From Motacilla alba alba (taxonomy: Eukaryota; Chordata; Aves; Passeriformes; Motacillidae): DNA of 64,000 bases. Both the position numbers and the translations under genes were made by a program. A model generated the notes under the pieces. That model was not told the origin of the DNA and ran no database searches. It saw only the letters and a list, made by a program, of their open reading frames with translations. Below are positions 36,003 to 47,499 of this stretch, piece by piece; position 1 is the stretch's first letter; every line of letters starts with the position of its first letter. The stretch lies in assembly GCF_015832195.1 (NCBI RefSeq), contig NC_052027.1, positions 14,938,149 through 15,002,148 of the forward strand. Reading direction: 5' to 3'.

Positions 36003-36243
36003 TGTCCAGGTTTCAGCTTGGGTAGAGCTCATTTTCTTCCTAGTAGCTTGTACAGTGTTGTGGTTTGGAATTAGGAGAATAATGTTGATAATAAGAAAGA
36101 TGGAGAGGCAATTTTTACAAGAGCATGTAGTGACAGAACAGGGGGGAATGGCTTTTTTCCCTAATTCTCTCCTCCTTCCACTGTGGGGGGACTGAGTGAG
36201 CAGCTGTGTGGTGCTTAGCTGCCTGCCGGGTTAAACCCCAACA
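36003..36243 (+). mobile_element. Short solo LTR of an avian endogenous retrovirus
   Basis: The element starts TGTCCAGGTTTCAGCTTGGG, continues with 'tagagctcattttcttccta' and 'aataatgttgataat', and ends with 'gtggtgcttagctgcctgcc' then 'gggttaaaccccaaca'. These terminal blocks are typical of an abundant avian ERV LTR (often assigned to the ERV-L type; the exact Repbase name is uncertain). It has TG...CA ends. At 241 bp it is shorter than the several-hundred-base LTRs of this type, so the middle is deleted. No internal retroviral genes adjoin it, and I see no clear target-site duplication. Confidence 0.7.
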
Positions 36244-37642
36244 GGCCCAGCTATGAACCTCTGCACCGTCCACCTGCAATCAGCACAAATTTCCCCTGCT
36301 CTGCCCTGACAAGACAAGGTGCTGCCACCCCAAGGGACCCACCGTGCTGGACCCATAGGGCATGGAAAGGTGTGCTGTCAGGCCAGGGGCCGTGGGGGCA
36401 GATCCACAGGCGGCTGTTGGGACTGTTGTTGCTGTACATGTTGGATAACCTTGGCCAAGATCCAGACTCCATCATCATTTCTGAGAAAATTACGTCATTA
36501 ATGTAGCGTCGTAATCGATAGGCCATGGCCCTGATTCAGCAGGACACTTAAGTGCATGGCTAATATCCATCACAGTCTGCTACCTTGATGGCTTGCTGCT
36601 ATTTTTTTGGTTGTTTTTTAAGGACCTGCTTTTGCATTTAAAATTGGATTTGTGCTAAAGGGAGGCTTTTGTGCCTATAAGGAGCTCCAGCCATGTCCTG
36701 ACCGAGAGGTGCCATGTGCTCACCGTGTAAATGGGGTCTCAGGGCTGGGAGCTGCCACTGTGAGGAGAGCAAAAGGCTGAAGGAAGCCCAGAAAAGGGAG
36801 AGTGTGTTACCAAATGGTGCATTTGACCTTTTGTGGCCCTCCATCCCCACACAGAAGGCTGACGCAGAGATCGCAGATTATGGAGTGAAAGGTGTGAATT
36901 TGGCTAAATTGAATTTGGCTGTCCTTAATGCTGGAAGAGCACACAGTGTCCAGGAGGCACAGGGAGAGAGAACCTGCTTAAATGGGCAAAAAAGTGGTTG
37001 GGAATTTCTTACAATCCATATTGCAGGGAAGGAGGAGTCCAGAGTTATTTTCCATGTAGAGTTTAAATGAATCCTTACAAGATCCTATTTGATTTCCTTT
37101 TTCTTAACATTTTTTTATTAAAAAAAAAACTGTAATTTTAAAAGTGCCCTTTTAAAAAATATATTTTAAAGAGGATTTAGGAACATTTGTGAAGCAATTG
37201 TTCATTAGGCTTGTAGCTGGGCTTCATGTATTTTAATTCTCTTCTGCTTGGGTAGCTTTTAGTCAGTTATAATGCTTACCCTTACGTTTCACTAGTTGTT
37301 ATTTATTCCATTCAATTATGTATCTAACAAGCATTTGTTGCCCCTCACAGATATTCTGTAATGACCCCTAGAAGGCTGAGGAAATGAAGGCAGAGAGTTT
37401 CAAACCACCTTGAGAGCAGCTTCCTGTGAGCTATGGCTCACCTTAGCCTGAGCCATAGCTCAGAACTGCTCTGATTTATGCACCCACCAGAGCAGTCAGC
37501 AATGGGCTGGGGTGTGTTGATTATTGCAGCACCAAGTGGAGAGCTGTAGGGACTCAAGGTCACCCCCCACACAGAGCCAGCCATGTCTGGCCATGAGCTG
37601 TGCCTCTGTGGGGTGTTGCAGGGACACAAACTGTCTCACCGA

Positions 37643-37661
37643 TTTTTTTTTTTTTTTTTTT
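37643..37661. repeat. Poly(T) run, 19 bases
   Basis: Uninterrupted T run on the + strand. Confidence 0.95.
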
Positions 37662-40600
37662 GGTGGAAGAGCACTGATGGTTGGTGGCTGGAGAGTGATG
37701 AACTCAGCACTGAGCCAAGCAGAGAGCTGGGGTTCAGCCTCAGCACAGGGATGGTGCAGTCCTGTGAGCACAACCAGGTGGGTTTTGGGTCCTGGCAATA
37801 AAGTCAGAGCTTGGTCACAAACCATGGGCCTATCTCTGTCCTCCCTTCCTTGCTTTGATAAGGGACTTTGCTGACACCCGGGAGGGGTCCATGGAGAGTT
37901 CAGCTCCAACTCTGCTGCAGAGCTTCAAGCCTTGGCTTCTCTGCTGAGCATCTGCAAGGAGCTGCAGTGCTGACCACATTGATGAGAGCTGCTAGAAGCA
38001 CAGTTTTCCAGCCCAGCCTCACACCATCACTGTGTCTGCTCAGCAGGGCAGTCTCCCTGGTTACCTGAGTGCAGAGCTGGGACAGGCATGGCACAATTTT
38101 GCCTTGTGTTCTCTGAGCCTGGCCTAGTGCTCAGTTTTTAATGTGGCAAAGGGTATTCACAGAGTCTTTTCTAATAGTCCTAATTTTTAGAGGAGGTGAG
38201 TCTCTGGCATGCACGTGGATCACAAAAGAAGTTTCTTTAGCCCTGCTCATTTTTAAAAGACAAAGCAGATTTGTTTCAGCTCCATAGGTGAGATCCACAA
38301 GATCCTTAGTGGGGGTGGTCCGGACAAACCCTCAATAAACAGAGTTGACCTGATCTTCTTGTCAGGTTGGTGGTCACATTACATTCCTCTAGCAGAGCTC
38401 AGTCTCCAAAGTGATTCTGTGGTGTTAGAACAGATGATAGAGCCCTAGCTGGAGGCCAGCCAGGAAGCTGTAAGATGCTCCCATACTCCTACAACACGAC
38501 AGCAACAAGCAGACCACACCGCCTGCACGTGCTGCTGAAAAGGCATTTATGCCTTCAGTGAATCGTTCCACCCAGGAACGATTGTGCTTGTTTTCAGTGC
38601 CCTCAAAGCTGGGGCTTGGAGAATTTAAGCAGCTTCTCTTCAGCTCCCAGCTGTGACCATCCAATTGCTTCTAAGGAGAAGCAATTTTGCAGAAAATGCG
38701 AGACACTGGGAGCTGGAGATAGAGTAGTTGTGGAACAGCTCTGACAGAGCTTGTCTTGAGCTGAACCCCGTTATGGTCCTGGTCTGATCCTGGATTGGAC
38801 TCATATGGGACCTATCCCTGCCCAGCTTTCCACTGCCATTGCTCAAGGAAAAGTGATCTGCTTAGCACCATCCCCTCCTTCCTTTCCCAGTTAAATTGGC
38901 TGCTGTAAGGGCTACCATGCCCCAGAGGCCCAATGCAGAGCTCACAGGCCCTAGAATTTCACTGGGTCTGAAGGTCTCCCTTCGGCCTGTACAAAACCGA
39001 ATTAAAACTCAAAAAGCCATCCTATCCTTGGGCTCGCTGTTCTTTGCCCTGGCCACCCACTGCTTCCCACAGAGCCAGCACTGCAGGAGCAATCTCAGTT
39101 CCTCTCTTGTGGGAAGGCAGCTGGTGAGTATTTCCCTGGGGGAACTACTCGTGGTCATTTTGCTCTTAGCTGGAGTTGGTGGCTGAGCTAAAACCAAGTG
39201 ATTCAGAGTTTGAAGAGTGAATCAGAGTCAGGCTCTGGGAGAAGTTTCCTTAACTCTGCACTCAGCTAATCCAAGGGTATTGCTCTGGCTTGAGACTCAA
39301 ATTAGCAGTTTTATCTCCATTGGTTCATCTCAGGAAGTGGTCAGACATGGTGTGATATATCCTGAGATAAGTGGTTTAGTTCAAATGTAGCTGAATTTTC
39401 CACTGTCCCAGTACCTTGGCTGCTATATGACACTATCCTGCAATTTCAGTGGCTTTGGGGTCCCTCCACTGCCTAACCCAAGTCTAGAAACACACCTAAG
39501 TTGACAGTTGGATTAAGAAGGTGAAAGCAATCCTCTCCTGGCTTTTATTTGGCCAGACATCCCTGCAGAAGCACCCAAGTGTCAGAGGAAAGTGACCCCT
39601 CCTGGGCTCTGGGGGGTTAGGTCACCAGGCTGAGGTTTGGGCAGCCCTGGAAGGACTCGGGCTCAGAGCCTCTTGTGACAGCTGGAGGTGGCTCACGTGG
39701 GCCTTGCTGGGAGCTGCTTGGTTCTGTGCTGGGGCAAAGCTGTGTCACAGCTCCCACCAGCTGCTGGGCAATTGTAACCCCAAAACTAGAAAAGCACCAT
39801 AGAGCCAAGAGGGCTTTCTCAGCCCTCTCAGCACTCCCTCCTTCACAGTGTGGAGGCACAAGCCAAGACCAGCCAGGAGGGACTAGCTCATAGTAAAGAG
39901 GAAATGTTTTGTCTTTCAGACTGGCAGCCTTCACACTGCTGGCACTTGCCTTAAAATGGGGGAAAAGGTTTTCTCTGGAATAATATTTCCTTAGACTTGG
40001 TTCAGCATGTCTACAGCTCAGACCAGATGTGTTTGGTTTCATTTGGCTAAAAAGTTAGGGGAGCCTGGCATGGCTGGACACGAGGTTGTGCATTTGTGGT
40101 GTTTATGAATTCTCTTGTGAAGGTATGGAAAACATGTATCATTGTTGCAATTCCTGGTGCTGGAAATAGTGCAAATAAATGACTGTGAGTCAGAAGAAGG
40201 TGAATCAGTGTAAGGTAGCTCCACTGCCAATCATTTAAGAGCACACACATGATATGGGCAATGATCTGGCTATTCAGAGCAGACCTTTGAGCATTGAAAT
40301 CCAGAGTTTTCAAAGAAGCCCATCAGAATTAGGTGCCTAAGTCCTTGTGCTATCAGTGGAAGGTGGGTACATACTTCGTTTCAATACTCAGCAGAATACC
40401 TAAGTAACTTTAATGAAATATTTAAATGAGAGCAGCGTTTGCCCTGAGTGCCTGGGCAGCACATTCCTAGCAAGAGGCACAGATTGCCTCTAGACACAGA
40501 CCTACAGTCTGAACCAGCCCCTGATTATGCCCACTTCAGTCTCTGCTCGTGCTGGAGCAGAAGGACATGAGATGCTCCCCATGTCAGCGGTCAGACAGGC

Positions 40601-42107
40601 TCAGGATGGTTTCTGTTTGCTGGGCTGATTTGAGAAGTGACTCCTGTTTATCCAGCAGTAAAGCTGCACGTTCCTAAAAGGTGAAATGTTCACTCACACT
40701 GATGTTCCAGCAGAGGTGCTGCAGTGTCCCTGACTGCAGAACCACTGGGAATCTTTGCAGGCTATTGATTTCCTCCCCCCTTCACTCCTGTGCTGCCTTG
40801 GGCAGTGTGCATGGACTCGTGCTGTGGATATCAGCAAGACAAGAGTTAAACGCAGCTGTCTTACCTTTGAAAGCATTGAGGGAGATGCAGCTCTGATCTT
40901 GTAAAGGATCCTGTTGCTGGCAGCACAGCCTGCTCCTATTACAACTCAAGGGCTGAAACAAGGCCTGGGCTCTGTCTGTCCCCTGCTGTGGTGGTGGCAC
41001 TGTCACTGCTTTTTGTAGTAAGTAGGGCAATTTCAGTGCCAGTCACCTCTGTGAATGCAGCCTTGCAAAGACATGTGCAAAGTCATTGATTTTTCTTTGG
41101 CCCCAGCATGTTTTCCCTCCGTGAGACTGTGGAGCTGGCAGGACAGCCCTGCCTGCAGAGGATTTGCTTCCACTTGGGCTCCAGCCAGGCAAGATGAGAA
41201 TCCTAAGTGCTGCTTTATGCTCATCTAGAGCAGCCAACCTTGGTGCTTTCTTCTCCAGTTCAGCCTCTCAGCACAGGGTGGCCCTGGGGAATTGGTGGCT
41301 ATTTCCCCCTCCTGTGTAGGTTTACCCAGGGCAGGCAAAAGAGGAATGGAAGTATCTCCCTCACATGGGTTGTGAGGGAGAAGGCCTGGCAAAGGCTGTT
41401 GCATGAGGCAGTGCAGACACACAAGCACCAGAAGCAGAAGCATTACCTGGGATGTTACACTGTCTGCCACCAAAGGGTCTTCATACAGTTCTGGTGGGCC
41501 AGGAGTCAAGGTGAGGGGGTTGAAGTGAGGTAAGGTTACAGAAGAAGTGAGAAATGGGCTTGGGAACTCAGTCAAATTCTCAAATGGCAAGGCTCCCGAG
41601 AGTTGCAGGGTCTTCCTGTGCTGCTTCCGTGTTTCAGTCCAATAATAATGTGTCTGTAGGTGACAGCCTTTGATGAGACCCTCTGACAGACTTGTTAAAG
41701 CCATGCCTGGAAGCCACAAATCTAACCCTTCTTGGTGATAGGCTGTGCATCAGGGAATTGTACTGAAGGATTACTGGCTCCAAAGGAGGCTGGAGGGTAC
41801 CAGGAGCTTATTGATGAAGAGAAACCACAGCCTGACCTGAAATTCCTGCTCAGACATCACTTGCTGCCCTAGTAAGTAGGCAGGACCCTGCTGAGGTCCT
41901 GTGCTGTGTGTTACACAAAGTTCTTGTTGCTGTCAGGGGATGAAGCCCAGCCTGCCCAGTCTCCTGGCTCTGCTTGTTTCCCAGTTGAGAGATCTATGCC
42001 CATGTGTGCCATCAAATTCCTGCATGGCTTGTGGCTCCCAGTTTGGGAATTCTGCATCCAGAATGGGACAAGCAGCTTATCTGAAATCCCTACACACCAC
42101 TCCGTAA

Positions 42108-42310
42108 TTAAGAATAAGAGAGAGAATTGCTATTAATTAGCTTTCATTGACCCACTTTTGACCCTCTAAATGCCGTTGTGGTGCACTAGGTCTCTGTCAG
42201 CCTCTGCTCTGGGGAGAGATTAATCTTCATTACTCTTTTCATTAGCCTGGCTCTCTTCGTTAGTTTCTCATTAATGTTCTGGTGTGTTCGTGCTGCCACA
42301 GGGAAGGAAC
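42108..42310. promoter_or_regulatory. Enhancer-like block with palindromic AGATTAATCT
   Basis: The block holds GTAATTAAG, TATTAATTAGC, the perfect 10-bp palindrome AGATTAATCT (42217-42226), CATTACTC, CATTAGCC, CGTTAG and CATTAATG. Facing TAATC-type half-sites are the kind of site bound by paired-class and OTX-like homeodomains. The density of TAAT cores is high for its base composition. No gene is recognisable here. Function is inference and depends on conservation. Confidence 0.27.
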
Positions 42311-43521
42311 ATTCACACACAACAATGTTAGGAGACAAAACCATTTTCTAAGGCACAGTAGTGGCCCAGAGCATTGCTGCCAGACATCGTGGCCAGGCCC
42401 TGGCCATAGCAGGTATCTGGTAGCAGCAAATATTGGCCATAGAACAGCCCCTGCTTAGCTCCATGGAAGGATGCAGCTGTAACAGCAGGGAATAATTGAG
42501 GTACAAGGCCAGCTTTCCTATTAACCAGCATACAGCCCTGTGGCTTTCCAGCTGGGAGGTGAGTGGAGGGAGCCAGTGAAAGTTCCCTCACAGATATTTT
42601 ACCAAAGGAGCAAGTGGAGACCCTCCAGCCTTAAACATAATTCCAGCTGATGTTCACCAAAAGAAAGGCCAGCACCAAGAGTTCATGTTGTTTTGTTGCT
42701 CTGTGACGTCCCCATGGCATCTAAATGGGGAGAAGGGTTTTGGTTGGTTTCCCTTTACCACACTTGTATGGAATTGCAGAAGTTTGCTTGGCTGTTGTCA
42801 GTGTTGTGGTTCTGCCATGAGAACAACACAGCTAACAAGGAATTATGGGATGGTGTTTGTTATGAGTCCCAGCCACAGGTCATGGAGAGCTGCTGCTCCC
42901 CTCAAGGAGCAATCCTCACAGCCCATTCTGTGAGGGATAAGATGAATAATTTCCAGTGATTTCCTGGGAACTGGTGAATGAATCAATGGGCAAGTCAAGA
43001 GGGCAGCTCTCCTGACTCCAGGGGCTGTCTGGTGTACTCAGCTCTGCACTTAGGGGAGCAGAGCACATTGCTGGTCTCACCTGGAAGTGGCGTGGCAGAC
43101 ATGGAAGTGCAGCCTGCTGTTCTCTCACAACTACTTCAGAATCCCACAAATCATTATCTAGGAATGATTCATTTCTGCACAAGTGCTGCAAATGAGATAT
43201 GTATCAGGGTCACAGCAGTCTGTTGCCACATTACACTGAGTTTCATTGAAAACCAAGGCCCTGGTTCAAGGAAATGTCTCTTTTCAGCAGCACATGGCAG
43301 TTCCTGAAACAACCTGGTAAATGCAGTCCTTGAAGGTTCCAAAATTCAAAGGGAAATAGAGAAACAAAAACATATGTTTGAAAAAGAAACTAAGCATTGC
43401 TTTTAGATTTCTTGCATGTGCATTTGGAATATTTGGGATTGTTACTAGTATTGCAAAGGCTGCCATGCAAATTTGGGAATGGGTTGCAAGTGTCAGTGGC
43501 TGGCTAAATTAGGAAACACGA

Positions 43522-43738
43522 GGTAGAGTAGAATAGACTATTTCATTTGGAAGGAACCTACAGTGATTGTGTCATTCCAACAGTCTGACTGACTCAGGGC
43601 TGACCAAAATATAAAGTGTATTGTTACATGCTTGGTCCAAATGCCTCTTTAACACTGACAGCCTTGGGGAATTAATTGTCCACTGGGAATCCTGTTTCAA
43701 TTTCCTGTTTGACTACCCTCTCAGTAAACAAATGTTTG
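43522..43738 (-). mobile_element. CR1 LINE fragment, minus orientation
   Basis: Reading the plus strand, an eroded 3' end (gtagagtagaatagactatt) is followed by 'tttggaaggaacctacagtg', 'ccaacagtctgactgactca', 'ttggtccaaatgcctcttta', 'gacagccttggggaattaa' and 'tgactaccctctcagtaa'. These match, in order, the reverse complement of a CR1 3' end. Divergence is higher than in the other copies, so it is an older insertion. Confidence 0.85.
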
Positions 43739-44929
43739 AAGAGTGTAACATCGACACCAGTCAGACTGAGGTAATGTGAGAAAGTTGGGAAGGATCTGGA
43801 TGTGATGCTTTAAATGTGTCAGTGTCACAGGCAATAATTTGCTCCTGGTGGAACAAGAGCTTGAAAAGTCAGGAAGAAGCAGGTTGTAGGGGAATGTAGG
43901 AACTCTTAGATCAGCTGGCCTGAGGAAGTACAAAAATATGATGAGTGTCTGTGTAAATGTGGGACATGTTACCTGTGATGGAACCTGGATGGAACCCTAT
44001 CAGTTTCAAGCTCTTTCCTCCTTTCTTCACCACCCCGGAATGCCCCAGGGCTCTGCAGTTGCTCTGTAAAGGGGCTGGTGGTGCAGGCACTTGGGACTTT
44101 TCAGGGTGTGCAAACATGATCTTCAAAGCTGTTGCTTGGATTCAGAGTTTCGATGTTTGGACACATCAGGTATGTGGTATGTTCCTAATCTCCAAGTGGA
44201 TGAGGGTAGTTCTGATGATCAGGTTGGAGAGGTAAATACTCACCTCTACATACTTCAGTGTTACCTTGAACAAAGGGCTGAAACATGTGATCCATTGTCT
44301 CAGCAAACATTCCTGCCAGGGAACATATTTGCTAGATTGTTGGCAAAAGCAAGACCTGAAGGGATGTGAACTCACTCCGGGGTAATTTTATTTACATATT
44401 TCAAATACACGATTACAAATAATTTTGCTTTCTGCTCTCTGTGCCCCTGTGGAAACTCTGCGCTGAGAAAGATTTTCCTGCCAATCTCAAAGAAAACTTA
44501 ATTTCTGTCTTAGCATGAGCTGAAGGTTTGGACTTATTCAAACTGGGCTGGGAAGACAGGGCCTTTCACCTACGGAAAATGGAGCTTTTCCAGTGCTAGG
44601 GTGCTGCCCAGGACTCTTGATGGTAGTTTGAAGGCGTGAAGCAATGCAGCACCACAGGAACTGCAGCTGACCAGAGGTTCTCCCAGAATTCCCACTGAGA
44701 GCTACAGCAGTATTTCAGACTACTGGTAAGAGTATTCTTCATCAAATGTGGCCATTTTTAGTCACTGCAAATATTTTCCTCTTAGAAGGGAACCTTCACC
44801 CTAATCGGATAACCATTGCAACATCAAAAAAAATCCTTCCACAAGATGAAACACACAGCTGGAAGTACACAACTTTCTAAGGGTAGAAATAGCACTGGCA
44901 GAGGAGCAGCTGGAATAAGGACTTTTCAG

Positions 44930-45010
44930 GTGGGGCATGTTGAGATCCAGGATGTAGTTTTGGAAGGAGGAGAACTGCCGCATCTCCCGGCTGCAGCAGC
45001 TGAAGATGAG
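44930..45010. other. Candidate exon-like segment, open on both strands
   Basis: On the plus strand an acceptor-like 'ggacttttcag' and a donor (GAG followed by GTGAAT) enclose exactly 27 codons, beginning VGHVEIQDVVLEGGELPHLP and ending in AAAAEDE. On the minus strand the same DNA is open as SREMRQFSSFQNYILDLNMP in a longer frame, preceded by an acceptor-like 'cacctcatcttcag'. Three CpGs fall in a CpG-poor neighbourhood. Neither peptide is one I can name, and I cannot tell which strand, if either, is coding. Confidence 0.22.
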
Positions 45011-45235
45011 GTGAATGCAGCGTATGTCAGAAATGTCTAGACAAGGTGGAAAGCTTATTACAAGTATTGGGGAGGCAAAAAAGGAAGAAGAAAGAAGAGA
45101 AACAAAGAACCAGCAGATTGCATGATTATATGTTGCCTAAAGGAGACAGGTTGAGATTATATAATTCTCCGGGGAAACTCTACTTGAAACAATTATGTGT
45201 TCAATTGGGTGCACTATGTTAGGGTTTTTAAAGTT

Positions 45236-45249
45236 AAAAAAAAAAAAAA
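45236..45249. repeat. Poly(A) run, 14 bases
   Basis: The only A run of 11 or more on the + strand in this window. No upstream LINE or gene similarity marks it as a retrocopy tail. Confidence 0.95.
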
Positions 45250-46525
45250 GAGGCTGAATGCTCAAGAAAGTGTGGAGGAGGTAGCAAAGTGCTGAGCTGA
45301 AAATCTTTTTTTAAATCTTTATATGTACTGCATAGTGGGGGAGAAAGAGACAGCAGAGAAAAGGATGCATTTGACGTACGTCAGAGATATCAACAGCTCC
45401 AGTGACAATTTAAAGGAAATTAAATGGAAATTAAAGGGAAGCATTTCAGAGCAGAAGTCCCAAAAGCACTTAAAAATATGGAACATCAGAAAAGCTCAGC
45501 ATCTGCCAGCAGTGGGGGATCAGCTCCTTTCTGTGTGGCAGGTACCAAAGCACAGTGGGCCAAGCCTGAGTCAGCTCTGAGACACCAGGACTCAGCCTGA
45601 AGCACATCAAAAGCTGTGCTAGAGTGCAGGAGAACCTCCAGGGCACACAGCTCCTCCCAGCAGGGAAAAGGTCTGAAATCCCAGCATTCTGTAGAAAGAA
45701 GGGAAAGAATTGGCTTCCTTATTTCAGTTTCTCATGGTCTATGTACTGCAGTGTTGTGTATGTCCAGAGGTCCTCCACTAAAACTCAGCTGTCACTTGGC
45801 TGTCATCCCTTGGCCATAGCACCAAGTGGCCTCTTCTTCTCCAGGGCAGTGCTTTCCTTCATTTCTCTGCCTTGCTCGTTCCAGTCCCTGCCTGTCTCTG
45901 GAGTATTTTCATCCTTCTCATTTCTGCCTTGCCAGTGACAGAGGCAGGAGTGACATGACACCTCTTTGCTTCCTTTGGACTCTCACTGGGCACATGACCC
46001 CAAAAACCAGGCAGCCCCTGTGGCCTGACAGGGAGAGGATCCACAGAGATTCACACCAGCACCCAAGCAGGAGAACAGGAATGTGTTCTGTAAGGAAGCA
46101 GAGGGAAAGACACCACCTCAGAAACACATCCCAAAAAAAAACCCACAAGAGGGTGAGTCGTCCATAGACGATATTGGCCTCTCTGAGTTGCAGCTGCTAG
46201 TTTTTAATTATATTATTTTAATTTACCAATAAAATAAAAGAAGGAAGGAATGATGGGATAGGATGTGTATCATTATCTCTCTGTAGCCCTCTCCTTTTCC
46301 CAGTATGGGTGCAGGAGATTGGCTGTTGGATCTGAGATCTTTAAGCTATGAGCTGGTCATGCACATGTGAAGTTCCTTCAAACATATCTACAGGCTTCAG
46401 GTACAGCTTTGTGGGATCATCTAAGATCATATATTTGGTGAAAACTGTGAAAAAATAATGAATATTCTCTCTTTTTACTTAAGTACTTTAACATTAGTCA
46501 GTATCCTTCTGCTGAAGGCAATCCA

Positions 46526-47305
46526 AAACTGGGAGGAGTGGCTGATACATCAGAGGGTTGTGCTGTCATCTAGAGGTACCTGGACAGGCTGGAGAAATGG
46601 GCCAACAAGAGCCTGATGCAGTTCAACAAGGGGAATTACAAAGTCCTGTCCTGGAGGAGGAACAACCCCAGGCACTGGTACTGTCTGGGTATTCCCAGCT
46701 GCAGCAGATGTGCACAGGGGAGGACTTGGGGGCCCTGATGGATGCCAAGCTGTCCAAGAACCAGCCTTGTGCCCTCATGGCAAAGAAGGCACCTGACACC
46801 CTGGGCTGAGGGTGCACCTGACACCCTTTAGGCAGAGCAGTGCCAGCAGGGGAGGAGGTGATCCTTCCTCTCCACTCAGCACTGGTTAGACAACTTTGAG
46901 GTGCTGTGTCCAGCACTGGCCTCCCAGTATACAAGAGATGTGGATGGAGAGGAATGTGTTCAAGGCAGGGTCAGGATTAAGGGGTTGCAGTGTTTGGTGT
47001 GTGAAGAGAGGCTGAGAGGGCTGGGGTTGTTTGGCCTGGGAAGGCTCAGAGGCAGATCCCGTCAAAAGACACAAACTGAAATGCAAGAGGTTATATTTAA
47101 ATATAAGAAAAACTTCACTGAGAGAGTGGCCAGAGACAGGAACAGGCTGTCCAGAGCAGTAGTAGTGTTTCTACCCTTGGAGCTACAACCTGACTGGACA
47201 TAATCCTTAGCCACCTGCCCTCTGTGACCCTGCACTGAGCAGGACGTTTGTGCTGGATGATCTACAGAGCCCCCTTCTTAACCCAGCCATTCCGGGACTT
47301 TGTTC
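46526..47305 (+). mobile_element. CR1 LINE fragment, plus orientation, longest copy here
   Basis: It begins 'gggaggagtggctgataca' and continues with 'ctggacaggctggagaaatg', 'gttcaacaaggggaattaca', 'ggaggaacaaccccaggcac', 'ctcatggcaaagaaggcacc', 'ggaggaggtgatccttcctc', 'gaagagaggctgagagggct' and 'aggaacaggctgtccagagc', ending near 'ggatgatctacagagccccc'. The order follows the CR1 3' half. There are internal deletions and a small duplication of GCACCTGACACCCT (46789 and 46814). The terminal repeat is eroded. Frames at 46558-46809 and 46901-47203 are decayed repeat sequence. Confidence 0.93.
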
Positions 47306-47499
47306 CTGGTTGTTACCACCAAGTGAATTATTCAGCTGTCAATGAGTCAAGATGATCCAGTGGTTGAAGTGGTTCTGTGTTTAACATGAAGCTCCCACTG
47401 GGCTGGGAGGGATGAGCAGAGTCAGATCACCAGTCTGTTGACTGACAATCTCTCTCCCATTTCTGCCAAGGTCTCTGGGCTGGTCGGGACTAAAGTAGT
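47306..47499. other. 194-bp spacer between convergent CR1 copies
   Basis: Unique sequence between the 3' ends of two oppositely oriented CR1 fragments. No repeat or gene signal is seen. Confidence 0.7.

Larger units (their letters stand above)
36244..43521. other. Unique non-coding stretch
   Basis: No recognised gene. Just after the LTR, 36480-36540 has an unusual AT/CpG mix (ACGTCATTAATG, then CGTCGTAATCGAT) that could be conserved non-coding DNA. A 19-base T run lies at 37643-37661. The longest frames (137 residues minus at 37496-37909, 141 minus at 39617-40042, 164 minus at 41225-41719) match no family I recognise and are rich in Cys, Trp, Pro and Leu. Confidence 0.45.
43739..46525. other. 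Unique non-coding stretch
   Basis: No recognised gene. An AT-rich section at about 44375-44520 has GTAATTTTATTTAC and CGATTACAAATAATT. A CpG-bearing segment open on both strands lies at 44930-45010 (separate entry). Purine-rich sequence lies at about 45075-45110 and a 14-base A run at 45236-45249. Confidence 0.45.

Noticed and set aside
41225..41719. 164-residue minus-strand frame
   Set aside because: No recognisable motif, high Leu, Pro and Cys, and no codon-like bias visible. Most likely a chance frame.
46558..47203. Plus-strand frames that could be taken for a working LINE protein
   Set aside because: They are short pieces of a deleted, 5'-truncated CR1 with stops and frame breaks. No functional reverse transcriptase remains.
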